Shown here one piece after another: positions 44,830 through 52,908 of a stretch of DNA of 64,000 nucleotides. Positions within the stretch are counted from its first letter, which is position 1. The number at the start of each line of letters is the position of its first letter. The DNA is taken from assembly GCF_014650695.1 (NCBI RefSeq), contig NZ_BMVL01000021.1, positions 26,611 to 90,610 on the forward strand. The letters are read 5' to 3'. The translations under genes were made by a program, and so were the position numbers. Under the pieces are notes generated by a model, which was given only the letters and a program-made list of their open reading frames with translations, searched no databases and had not been told where the DNA came from. The stretch is from Streptomyces avidinii. Its GTDB lineage: Bacteria; Actinomycetota; Actinomycetes; Streptomycetales; Streptomycetaceae.

Positions 44830-46714
44830 GTACCCAGCGTCGAAGGTGGACGTCTGTGTCGTCGGCGCCGGACCCCACGGCCTCGCCTTCGCGAAGGCCC
44901 TCCTGGACGCCGGCCACAGCGTCGCCGTGGTGGACCGCGAGACCGACCGCTCCGGCAAGCGCCAGACCATGCTCATCCAGCCGGGAGCCATCAGCGTGCT
45001 GGACTCGCTGGGGGTCCGCCCGGCGGTCGAGAGGCAGACCCACCGCCTCGACGGATACGACTACTACGTCGACGGCGACCGCATCGCCGCACTGCGCTAC
45101 GCCGACATCGAGGACAGCCCGTTCGGTTACGGACTCGGCGTGCCGTACCGGGTCATGCAGCACGCGTTCCTCGACGAGCTGGTCGCACACCCGGACTTCG
45201 AGCTCTTCGACGGGGCCGGGGTCGACGCCCTGCTCAAGGACGCGTACGGCACCCTCAGCGGTGTCGCCTTCACCCAGAACGGCGTAGAACGTTCTCTGGA
45301 GTGCCGCCTGTTGGTGGCCGCCGACGGCGAGGGTTCGCCCACCCGCGACCTGGCCGGCATCTCCGTACAGCCCGCCACCTGGGACTACGAGGCGATCACC
45401 TTCCTCGCCCCGCGCCCGGACGGCTGGCCTTCGGTGCTGAGCAACTACCGTGCCAGTGACAACCGCTACCTGGGACTGGCGGCCTACTCCCCCGACGAGC
45501 TCAGCGTGCTGTGGGGAATCCGCAGCGGCTCCTTCGAGGAGGTCAAGGCCCAGGGCTTCGATGCGCTGCTGGACCGGATCCTGTCGGTGGAGCCCCGGCT
45601 GCGCCCCGCCCTGGAGGGGATCAGCGGCTGGGAGGACGTACGCCACCATTCCTTCCCCGGGCACATCGCGGAGACATGGGTGTCGGACGGGGTGATGCTG
45701 ATCGGCAGTACGGCGCACAGCCTGACCACCTTCGGCGGCCAGAACATGAACCTGGCACTGTACGACGCCCAGGCCGCGGCCCGGACCGCCGTACGCGCCC
45801 TGGCCGAGAAGGACCTTACCGCCGCTTCGCTGGCCGAGTACGAGAAGGAGCGTCGGCCCCTGGTGGAGAGCATCGCCAAGTTCCAGTCCCAGGCAGCGGC
45901 CCCGGACACCACCGGTTCGGGCGGTCCCGCGGCCGAGGCGGTCGCCGCCGGTCTGCGGCAGATGTTCCGGTCGATGGCGCTCGGCCCGAGCGCTTGGCAG
46001 GGAGCCCCTGCCGGCCCGCCGGCGGGCTCGGGCCGGGGCCCCGGGGCGTTCGACCCGTCGATGATCCCGACCGAGATCTACCGGTTCGACTTCCGTTACG
46101 ACGCCGCGCTCAACTGGGCCTGGAAGAAGGCCCCCAAGAACGATCCGGTGATGACCGAGATCGGCATGTACGCCTGGGAGAAGAACGTACCGATCATCGG
46201 CCCGTTGTCCGGCCGGCTGCTGTGGCAGCTGGCGAAGATCTCCGGTGCCAGGCGGGTGTTCGAGTTCGGTTCGGCGGTGGGGTTCTCCACGATCTGGCTG
46301 GCACGGGCGGTCGGTCCCGGGGGCAAGGTCTACTACACCGAGTCCGACCCCGAACTCGCCGCCAAGGCCGCGTCGTTCATCGAGAAGGCGGGGGTCTCGG
46401 ACCGGGTCGAGCTCTTGGTCGGGGACGCGCTGGAGTCCTTCCGTGCGGTCGAGGGCGACTTCGACCTCATTCTGTGCGACATCGACAAGCGCCTCTACCC
46501 GGAGGTGTTCGCCATGGCCCTCCCCCGGCTGGTCAGCGGCGGCCTGTTCGTCGCCGACAACATCTTCTGGAACGGGGACGCGCTGACCGGCTACACGCGT
46601 GATCCGCTGGGCCGGGCGATCGGCGAGACCGTGGACGCCATGCTCGCCGAGGAATCGCTCTTCACCACCCTGATCCCGCTCGGGGACGGGCTCGCGGTCG
46701 GATACAAGGAATGA
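44822..46714 (+). CDS. Fused FAD-dependent monooxygenase / metal-dependent O-methyltransferase
   Basis: 630 residues. Residues 1-350: UbiH/PHBH-like flavoprotein with VVGAGPHGLAFAKALLDAG, DG motif VAADGEGSPTRDL, and a changed GD motif GSTAHSLTTFGGQNMN (295-310) in which the usual Asp is Ser. A Gly/Pro/Ala-rich linker covers about 355-410. Residues 420-630: O-methyltransferase-3 (caffeoyl-CoA OMT) fold with SAM loop VFEFGSAVGFSTIWLA (479-494), metal ligands D553/D555 in LCDIDKR and D579-N580. The enzyme could hydroxylate an aromatic ring and methylate the new catechol or aminophenol oxygen in sequence. There is no stop or frameshift between the halves. Confidence 0.9.
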   Translation: MSEYPASKVDVCVVGAGPHGLAFAKALLDAGHSVAVVDRETDRSGKRQTMLIQPGAISVLDSLGVRPAVERQTHRLDGYDYYVDGDRIAALRYADIEDSPFGYGLGVPYRVMQHAFLDELVAHPDFELFDGAGVDALLKDAYGTLSGVAFTQNGVERSLECRLLVAADGEGSPTRDLAGISVQPATWDYEAITFLAPRPDGWPSVLSNYRASDNRYLGLAAYSPDELSVLWGIRSGSFEEVKAQGFDALLDRILSVEPRLRPALEGISGWEDVRHHSFPGHIAETWVSDGVMLIGSTAHSLTTFGGQNMNLALYDAQAAARTAVRALAEKDLTAASLAEYEKERRPLVESIAKFQSQAAAPDTTGSGGPAAEAVAAGLRQMFRSMALGPSAWQGAPAGPPAGSGRGPGAFDPSMIPTEIYRFDFRYDAALNWAWKKAPKNDPVMTEIGMYAWEKNVPIIGPLSGRLLWQLAKISGARRVFEFGSAVGFSTIWLARAVGPGGKVYYTESDPELAAKAASFIEKAGVSDRVELLVGDALESFRAVEGDFDLILCDIDKRLYPEVFAMALPRLVSGGLFVADNIFWNGDALTGYTRDPLGRAIGETVDAMLAEESLFTTLIPLGDGLAVGYKE

Positions 46715-47289
46715 GCGTACGGCTGGTCGCGATCGGCGGCAGCATCGGGGCGTCGGGCCGCCCCTCCCGGACCGAGACGGCCCTGCGGCGATCGGCCGCC
46801 GCGGCGGTCGCCGCCGGCGCCGAGGCGGAGTTCTTCGTCGGGGAACAGCTGAGACTGCCGCTGTACGACCCCTCGTCCGCGGTCCGCGACCTACGGGCCC
46901 AGCAGCTCCTGGAGGCCGTACGCCGGGCCGACGCGGTGCTGATCGCGTCACCTGCCTACCACGGCGCGGTCTCCGGGCTGGTGAAGAACGCGCTGGACTA
47001 CTTCGAGGACCTGCGCGAGGACTCCAGGCCATATCTGGAGCAACGCGTGGTCGGCTGCATCGGAGTGGGGTCGGGGCCGCAGGGCCCGGCCGCCGCGCTG
47101 CGCAGCCTGCGGGACATCGTGCACGCCCTGCGCGGATGGCCCACACCGCTCGGCGTGGTGGTCGGCGCAGCGCCGACCGACCTCTCCGGCGGCCCGGACG
47201 ACCGCACGGCGGCGCAGTTGGACGCGATGGGGACCGAGCTGACCGACTTCGCCCGGATCCGGACAGCGGCGCGGCCGCTGCTCGGCTGA
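46711..47289 (+). CDS. NAD(P)H-dependent FMN reductase
   Basis: 192 residues, flavodoxin-like fold: GGSIGASGRPSRTETALRRS, VRRADAVLIASPAYHGAVSGLVKNALDYFEDL and a C-terminal helix. Similar in class to SsuE but from a different subgroup. It starts in an ATGA overlap with the fused monooxygenase-methyltransferase, so it probably supplies reduced flavin or reduces a quinone-imine or nitroso intermediate of the pathway. Confidence 0.88.
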   Translation: MSVRLVAIGGSIGASGRPSRTETALRRSAAAAVAAGAEAEFFVGEQLRLPLYDPSSAVRDLRAQQLLEAVRRADAVLIASPAYHGAVSGLVKNALDYFEDLREDSRPYLEQRVVGCIGVGSGPQGPAAALRSLRDIVHALRGWPTPLGVVVGAAPTDLSGGPDDRTAAQLDAMGTELTDFARIRTAARPLLG

Positions 47290-47349
47290 CCGAACAGGGA
47301 CGGCCGCGCGCCACGGGCAGTCCAGCCAGCGGAAGGAGCAGGAAGTTCG

Positions 47350-47898
47350 ATGGAACACCCCATCATCTACGGTGTGTGCCACGACATGCACGTGGCACGG
47401 GTGACGGTCGCCGGCGTGCCGCCCCGGCCGGGCATCGCGGCGGAGGTCTTCCGGCGTCTCGCCAAGTCCCACGTCATGTCGGACATGGCACAGAACACCG
47501 CCGCGCCCGGCGGCCGCAATGACCTCTCCTTCGTCGTCCGCGAGTGCGACTCGGCGACGGCGTTGGCCGTGCTGGCGCAGGCGGAACAGGGCATGCGGTT
47601 CGACTCGGTGAGCGTGGACGTCGGGATCGGCAGGGTGGCCGTGGTCGGCGCCAGTCTGCGCTCCAACTCCGAGGTCATCGCCCGGTATTTCGAGTCGCTG
47701 CGTGACGCGGACGTCGCGGTCGAGATGGTCGCCGTCACGGACACCCGCATCTCCGCGGTCACCCGGGAGCGGGACGCGGGGCGGGCGGCCCAGCACCTCA
47801 AGTCCACGTTCCAGCAAGGCGATCCGAGTCCGCTGCACCATCAACGCGCGCCGAAATTCGTTATGTTGGGCAAGGGCGCGGACGGGGCCGCCACATGA
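47350..47898 (+). CDS. Stand-alone tandem-ACT protein homologous to the aspartokinase regulatory subunit
   Basis: 182 residues. The two ACT domains align by eye with the C-terminal regulatory half of actinobacterial aspartokinase: ARVTVAGVPPRPGIAAEVFRRLA, DLSFVVRECDSATALAVLAQA, FDSVSVDVGIGRVAVVGASLRSNSEVIARYFESL and MVAVTDTRISAVTRERDAGRAAQHLKSTF. The kinase domain is absent. Host alpha2beta2 aspartokinases contain such beta subunits, so this protein could assemble with the host enzyme and alter Lys/Thr feedback, raising aspartate-semialdehyde supply for GriI. That role is inference. Confidence 0.85.
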   Translation: MEHPIIYGVCHDMHVARVTVAGVPPRPGIAAEVFRRLAKSHVMSDMAQNTAAPGGRNDLSFVVRECDSATALAVLAQAEQGMRFDSVSVDVGIGRVAVVGASLRSNSEVIARYFESLRDADVAVEMVAVTDTRISAVTRERDAGRAAQHLKSTFQQGDPSPLHHQRAPKFVMLGKGADGAAT

Positions 47899-47921
47899 TC
47901 GGTTCATGACGAGGGGCTTGA

Positions 47922-49535
47922 ATGCGAGACCAGCACAGCACCGAACGACGGGTCCGGGTACTGATCGTCGGAGGGAGTCTGAGCGGCCTGTCGGCCGCCA
48001 TGTTCCTGGCCGCGAGAGGCGTCGAGTGCCTGGTGGTGGAACAGCGGCCGGGGACGTCCGTCCATCCCCGGGCGCGACTGGTGACAGCCCGTTCCATGGA
48101 GCTGTTCCGTTCCGTGGGGATCGAGGAACAGGTCCGCAAGGCCGGCGATCCCGGGCCCATCGGCTTCGTCGTGGTGAACACGCTGGCAGACCCGCACTAC
48201 GTGCCGACCGGCAACCACGTGGACGAGACCCTGGACATCAGCCCGACCGGCATGCGCCTGTGCGATCAGCAACAGCTGGAACCGCTGGTGCTGGCGCGGG
48301 CACAGGAGCTGGGCGCGGAGGTCCGGTTCGGGACCCGCTTCGAGAGCCTCACCCAGGACGCGGGCGGGGTCACCGCGACCCTGTCCCGCGTCGACACCGA
48401 TGAGCACTGGACGGTGCACTGCGACTACCTGCTGGCGGCGGACGGCATCCGCAGCCCGGTACGGGAAGCGCTGGGGATCGGCCGGCACGGCCCCGGAGCG
48501 CTCGGCCGCTCGGTCAGCGCGATCTTCGACGCGGATCTGGAACCGGTGATCAAGGGCCGACGGGCCATGGCCGTGATCGTCAAAGCGGCCGGCGCCTTCC
48601 TCTTCGCCCGCGGCAGCAGCGAGGCCCGCAGGTGGCAGCTCGGCTTTCCGATGTTCGAGGGCATGGACTCCTCCCCGGAGGGGCTGCGGGAGCGGACGCG
48701 GGAGCTGGTGCGGGTGGCCGCCGACAGCCCGGACCTGGATCTCACCGTGCACAGCGCCATGGCCTGGGAGAGCGCGGCCCTGGTCGCCGACCGGTTCCGG
48801 GCGGGCCGGGTGTTCCTGGTGGGCGATTCCGCGCACGCGATGCCGCCGGCCGGCGGATTCGGTGGGAACACCGGGGTCCAGGACGGCCACAATCTCGCCT
48901 GGAAACTGGCCGCGGTCCTGGACGGGACCGCGGGCGAGGAGCTGCTCGACACGTACGACGCCGAGCGGCGCCCGGTCGCGGACTTCACCGTGGAGGAGAC
49001 CATGGCGCGGATCGGCCAGTCTTCGGCCGAGTCCCGGGCGACGGTGCAACTCGGTTACTGCTACCCGTCGCTGTGGGCCTCGGTCCCCGGCAAGGACGCC
49101 CGCGACACGGTGGACGGCGAGGCCGTGATCGCGGAGAACCCTCTCCAGCCGTCGGGCCGTCCGGGGACCCGGGCGCCCCATGTGGTGCTGGAGCACGAAG
49201 GACGGAGCATCTCCACGCTGGACCTGTTCGGCGACGGCTTCGTCCTGCTGGCCGATGCCCGCGCCGAGATGTGGCGGACCGCGGTCCCCGGCCTGACGGT
49301 GCGGTACATCGTGGGCCCGGACCGGAACGCGTCGGGCCAGGGCCCGGGCTGCACGGACGTCCACGGGACGTTCCTGTCGGCATACGGGATCGGTCCCGGC
49401 GGAGCCGTGTTGGTCCGCCCGGACGGTTTCATCGGCTGGCGGACGACAGACGGGTCCGCGACCGCACGTGAGCGGCTCGGTGCGGCGGTTCTGGCCCTGA
49501 CCGGCCGGGCGGCACCCGGCGGCGGTCCCCGCTGA
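47922..49535 (+). CDS. FAD-dependent aromatic monooxygenase (PgaE/RdmE class)
   Basis: 537 residues. VLIVGGSLSGLSAAMFLAARGVECLVVEQRPG, DG motif LLAADGIRSPVREALG, GD motif RVFLVGDSAHAMPPAGGFGGNTGVQDGHNLAWKLAAVL and a thioredoxin-like C-terminal domain. The second aromatic hydroxylase of this length in the cluster and the last gene of the rightward operon; GAGGGG precedes its ATG. The terminator hairpin overlaps its stop codon. Confidence 0.9.
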   Translation: MRDQHSTERRVRVLIVGGSLSGLSAAMFLAARGVECLVVEQRPGTSVHPRARLVTARSMELFRSVGIEEQVRKAGDPGPIGFVVVNTLADPHYVPTGNHVDETLDISPTGMRLCDQQQLEPLVLARAQELGAEVRFGTRFESLTQDAGGVTATLSRVDTDEHWTVHCDYLLAADGIRSPVREALGIGRHGPGALGRSVSAIFDADLEPVIKGRRAMAVIVKAAGAFLFARGSSEARRWQLGFPMFEGMDSSPEGLRERTRELVRVAADSPDLDLTVHSAMAWESAALVADRFRAGRVFLVGDSAHAMPPAGGFGGNTGVQDGHNLAWKLAAVLDGTAGEELLDTYDAERRPVADFTVEETMARIGQSSAESRATVQLGYCYPSLWASVPGKDARDTVDGEAVIAENPLQPSGRPGTRAPHVVLEHEGRSISTLDLFGDGFVLLADARAEMWRTAVPGLTVRYIVGPDRNASGQGPGCTDVHGTFLSAYGIGPGGAVLVRPDGFIGWRTTDGSATARERLGAAVLALTGRAAPGGGPR

Positions 49536-49550
49536 GCGGGTGCCGCCGCC
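49518..49550. terminator. Hairpin at the end of the biosynthetic operon
   Basis: GGCGGCGGTCCCCGC (49518-49532) and GCGGGTGCCGCCGCC (49536-49550) pair at 13 of 15 positions, with the TGA stop codon of the monooxygenase gene (49533-49535) forming the loop. It lies between convergent genes and can serve both. Confidence 0.8.
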
Positions 49551-49571
49551 GCGGCGCGTGCGGGCCGGGGC

Positions 49572-50750
49572 CTACATCATGATGAAGGTCTGATCGAGGT
49601 CCTGCGCGGCGAGCGCGAGCACGAAGGCCAGGATGCCGCGGGTGCGCACCGGATTGATCCCTGTCAGCTGCTCGATCTTTTCGAGGCGGTAGGTCAGGGT
49701 GCGCCGTGCCACATTGAGCCGGCGTGCGGTCCTCGTCCGGTCCAGGTCCATCACGTAGAGGGTGCGGAGCGTCTTGAGGAGTTCCGGAGCATCCGCGATC
49801 GGGGTGATCAGCGAGATCAGCTCGCGGCGGTAGTCGCCGTCGCGGGAAATGGCGAGCTCGCTGATCACCTGATTGCTCTCGACCGTCTTGCCCTCGAGCC
49901 CGGCAGCGTTGGCAAGAGCCTCGATCCTGGCGGCCTCCTGGATGGCCGCCGAGAGTTCGGTGCGGGCCGCGGTGACCGTGCCGGCCGGAGCGGCGAAGGA
50001 CACGCCCACCCGCTTGAGCTCCTCGACGACCCGGCCCACCAGTTCGACCGGACTCCGGTGCCCTCGGATCGGTACCAGGATGCACAGGTGGTTGCCGACC
50101 TGGCAGCTCAGCCCCAGGTCTTCGCCGGTCAGCGCCGCCGAAGCCCGGGCGACGGTCGCGACGCCGGGTACGGCCTCGTCGACGACCCGGCCGACGACGA
50201 CCGCGTACTGGTCCGCCGGTGCGTGGTGCGCGGCGGCCGCGAGTTCGTCGGTGGCGGAGCCGTTGAGCATGAGGTCCGCCAGGACTCGACGCGAGGTGTC
50301 CAGGCCGGCCTGCTTCTGCGCGTGCACATAGGCGAGGCTGATGGCCGCAATGATCTCTTTCACGGTCGTGGACGCCCACTGTGTCAGCGACACGAGGTCA
50401 CCCTGTTCGCCGGGCCTCGCCGATACCCAGCAGGCCGCGACGGCTACCGAGCAGCCGACTTCCCAGGCGTGCAGCAGGGGCATGATGCGCTCGCCCCGCT
50501 CGGCCAGTTGCACTGCGACCGCAGCACACTGCGCGAGAACGTCCGCCGGCAGTGAGCCACCGCCCCGATAGAGCTCAAACCCCCGACCCAGGACCGCACA
50601 CAGAATCTCCACATATTCTTCAGATTCGAGCGAGCCGCTGCTCTCGACGTATACCTGAATCTTTAACCAGATCTCCTTGGCGATTTCCTCCGTACGTTCG
50701 ACGAGCCTGTCCAGTACGTCATCGCGAGACATCTCCAACGTGCTCACCAT
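49572..50750 (-). CDS. PucR/CdaR-family regulator with TTA codon
   Basis: 392 residues. The C-terminus (ELLKTLRTLYVMDLDRTRTARRLNVARRTLTYRLEKIEQLTGINPVRT) is the PucR-type helix-turn-helix; the middle is a GGDEF-like/PucR sensory region and the N-terminus a helical domain. The Leu of EIWLKI is encoded by TTA (50664-50666), so translation should need bldA tRNA. ATG 50750 was chosen with a G-run just upstream; a TTG at 50831 would add 27 residues of poor character. Located at the right end of the cluster, divergent from the glyoxalase-fold gene; likely the pathway-specific regulator. Confidence 0.88.
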   Translation of the reverse strand: MVSTLEMSRDDVLDRLVERTEEIAKEIWLKIQVYVESSGSLESEEYVEILCAVLGRGFELYRGGGSLPADVLAQCAAVAVQLAERGERIMPLLHAWEVGCSVAVAACWVSARPGEQGDLVSLTQWASTTVKEIIAAISLAYVHAQKQAGLDTSRRVLADLMLNGSATDELAAAAHHAPADQYAVVVGRVVDEAVPGVATVARASAALTGEDLGLSCQVGNHLCILVPIRGHRSPVELVGRVVEELKRVGVSFAAPAGTVTAARTELSAAIQEAARIEALANAAGLEGKTVESNQVISELAISRDGDYRRELISLITPIADAPELLKTLRTLYVMDLDRTRTARRLNVARRTLTYRLEKIEQLTGINPVRTRGILAFVLALAAQDLDQTFIMM

Positions 50751-50880
50751 CACATGCCCCCCTTGCATGCAGAACACGCTCCGGCACGTAATCCCCGGCA
50801 ACGGCGGGGCAAGCACGGAGCGCATAGCCAAGCAGCGACAAATCTCTCATAGATTCGCGCCACACTCCACGAGTCTTCCG

Positions 50881-51122
50881 GCCACGCCCCCGAGCGTGGC
50901 GTGATCTGAATCACATCCAATTCCTTGCGACACCCGGGAATGGGCCTTCGTGCGGGCTTCTGCCGACACTGTGTCTCACAGTTCGGTCAATGGCGACCCC
51001 GGACCCGGGCTACCCCCCGGCACTTCCCACATGTGCACACTCCACTGTCTTGTTTCGACACTGAGCACATGTTCCGGCGCCTGTTGAAGCCGATAGTGGA
51101 ACCGATGCGGCGGCCGCATCGG
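50881..51122. promoter_or_regulatory. Divergent pucR/glyoxalase promoter region with three palindromes
   Basis: Within the 385-bp gap: GCCACGC/GCGTGGC (50881-50887 and 50894-50900), directly followed by GTGATctgaATCAC (50901-50914), and a perfect hairpin CCGATGCGG-cgg-CCGCATCGG (51102-51122) ending 14 nt before the GTG of the next gene. The first two are candidate operators; the third may act in the 5' leader. Confidence 0.5.
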
Positions 51123-51135
51123 CGAGGGGAGACCA

Positions 51136-51843
51136 GTGTTCCTGGATCACGTCACTTTTGCTGTACACGACCTCGACGAAATAGTCCTTCAGATAGAAGG
51201 AGCACTGGGTTCCGAATTCGAGGTCCCGACCCGCACCATCCCCGGGATCACGGGCCGGGTCATCGCATTGAACGGCACATTCCTGGAAGTCATGGCGGTG
51301 TCGGATCCCGAACAGGCGGGCCTTTCCCCGTTCGGCAAGAAATTCGTCCAGTACCTCGACGAACGGGGCTCCGGAATCTTCTCGGCCACATTGTGCACCA
51401 GGGACCTCGCCGGGCTCCAGGAGAACCTGCCGGAAACCGTAAAGAACTGCGGACCCATTTCCACCTGGGTACCCCAGCCCGACGGCTCCAAAATCCAGTT
51501 CTCCTCGCTCTTCTTCGGCCAGTACCACCTGATGCCGTGGGTCATCGAGTATCACTCCGAGCTGCCCGACGTCGCCATCGATATGCGCCTGCGCTCCGCC
51601 ACGATCCAGGTGTCCGACCTGACCGCGGCCGTCGGGCGGTACCGCACGGTGTACGGAATCCCCGAGAGCCGGGTGCAGCGGACCGGGGGCGCGGCCCGGC
51701 TGGAACTGGAGAACAGCTTCCTGGAGTTGAAAGAAGCCGACCCGGAGGGTCTGTCGACGGTCGAGATCGAAGCCCCGGGCAGGATCATCCGGCTGGCCTT
51801 CGACAACAACTCCGTCGAGTTCGCCGAACTGAGCATTCCGTAG
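51136..51843 (+). CDS. Glyoxalase/VOC-fold protein
   Basis: 235 residues starting FLDHVTFAVHDLDEIVLQIEGALG; a two-module vicinal-oxygen-chelate fold (second module from ATIQVSDLTAAVGRYRTVYG). The first metal His is present in LDHV; the second-module ligands are less clear. GGGGAG precedes the GTG. VOC proteins act as dioxygenases, isomerases or resistance binders. The 5' end uses more A/T-ending codons than its neighbours. Divergent from the pucR-type regulator, so probably part of the cluster. Confidence 0.75.
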   Translation: MFLDHVTFAVHDLDEIVLQIEGALGSEFEVPTRTIPGITGRVIALNGTFLEVMAVSDPEQAGLSPFGKKFVQYLDERGSGIFSATLCTRDLAGLQENLPETVKNCGPISTWVPQPDGSKIQFSSLFFGQYHLMPWVIEYHSELPDVAIDMRLRSATIQVSDLTAAVGRYRTVYGIPESRVQRTGGAARLELENSFLELKEADPEGLSTVEIEAPGRIIRLAFDNNSVEFAELSIP

Positions 51844-52003
51844 CGTAAGGGCTGTCCCGCTCGGCGCCGTCGAGGTGCACATGCAGCGCGGCCGGGACGT
51901 CCTTGGACGCTCTGCTCCTCCGTGACTGCCGTGTCAGAGGTGACGGTGTCCACCACGCCATGCTGGGCATCGCCCAGCTGCAGAATCTCGCCCTGACCCA
52001 GTG
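51843..52003 (+). mobile_element. Remnant of an IS5-like transposase and element end
   Basis: Starting directly after the glyoxalase-type stop, GTAAGGGCTGTCCCG resembles the end sequence of Streptomyces IS5-group elements. One plus-strand frame then reads LLLRDCRVRGDGVHHAMLGI and AQLQNLALTQ to a TGA at 52001-52003, which matches the C-terminal tail of IS5-family DDE transposases (consensus RDCRLRGDGVHHAMLGIARLHNLALAG-like). Everything upstream of the tail is missing. Confidence 0.65.
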
Positions 52004-52013
52004 ACCGCGAGGG

Positions 52014-52364
52014 TCAACCCAGCTCAGCCACGTCAGAGCCACCGGACTTCGGGGGTCTCTGGTGACCGCATTCCAGTCGGGTTCCGTTGGCGTCCGTCAC
52101 TGTGTACTCCAGGACAGTCTTGGTCGGGTCGCCGTCCTCATACGGCCACACCGTGATGCCTCCCTCCCAGACGACGGTGGAGAACCAGACATCGTTCCCC
52201 TCGGCTTCGGGCGCGACCGTGAAGACCTCCCCGGGCTTCAGACAGAAGTCCTCACCGTACGGCTCGATGAAGAGACAGAGATCGCCATTGCCTGCGTTCT
52301 CCACAGGTAGCCTGCTGCGTCCCACTCGTCCCCCCAAGACCGCTACTCCGATGAGCCGTTCCAC
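52014..52364 (-). CDS. Hypothetical protein
   Basis: 116 residues from the GTG at 52364, acidic, beta-rich (NGDLCLFIEPYGEDFCLKPGEVFTVAPEAEGNDVWFSTVVWEGGITVWPYEDGD) and without signal peptide. Codon bias becomes typical only from about 52410 downward, in agreement with a start here, but no good ribosome binding site is visible and a start slightly upstream is possible. Last of four small genes on the same strand; family not recognised. Confidence 0.55.
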   Translation of the reverse strand: MERLIGVAVLGGRVGRSRLPVENAGNGDLCLFIEPYGEDFCLKPGEVFTVAPEAEGNDVWFSTVVWEGGITVWPYEDGDPTKTVLEYTVTDANGTRLECGHQRPPKSGGSDVAELG

Positions 52365-52408
52365 AGCACCCGTGTCTGCCAGGAGCTTCGCGTGCTTGTC
52401 TCCCGGGA

Positions 52409-52861
52409 CTACCGGGCGTCGCGCCGCCGACGCGCGCGCTCGAACTCGGCGACATCCGACATCCAGGGACCGTGCTGTTCGAGTGCGGCGCAGCCGCCGC
52501 GGACGAAGGCGCTCACCAGGTTCCGGTACCCGCCGATCCCGTCGACCAGGCTGTACTCGACCCGGTACTCCGGATCCGACCCGCCTTCGCCCTCGCTCAG
52601 CGTCGTGATCCGGGCGAGGGAATCCGCGTAGAAGTGGAGCTGGATCCCTTCGCCCATCTCCTCGTCCTCGATGGTGCACACTTCGTTGTCCGCGGCAGAG
52701 CGATCGCCGACGAACTCCCAGAACTCCGCTGCGGCAGTGCGGGGACTGTCCCGTAGCCACTTCTTCTCGACGCCCTTGTCGTCGGTGAACGACAGGACCG
52801 TCTTCCTCGCACTCCCGCCGAAGTCGGCGCGGTGGCCGGCAGCCTCCTCGTCATCCTCCAT
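52409..52861 (-). CDS. Hypothetical acidic protein
   Basis: 150 residues, strongly acidic at the N-terminus (MEDDEEAAGHRADFGGSARK) and basic at the C-terminus (FERARRRRDAR). AGGAG lies 7 nt before the ATG. The middle contains FWEFVGDRSAADNEVCTIEDEEMGEGIQLHFYADSLARITT, a pattern similar in feel to immunity-type proteins, but I cannot name the family. 47 bp separates it from the upstream gene, suggesting an operon. Confidence 0.65.
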   Translation of the reverse strand: MEDDEEAAGHRADFGGSARKTVLSFTDDKGVEKKWLRDSPRTAAAEFWEFVGDRSAADNEVCTIEDEEMGEGIQLHFYADSLARITTLSEGEGGSDPEYRVEYSLVDGIGGYRNLVSAFVRGGCAALEQHGPWMSDVAEFERARRRRDAR

Positions 52862-52908
52862 GGGTGTGCTCCTGGAGCGGTCCGCGGCCTCCGAGCACAT
52901 CAGGAAGC

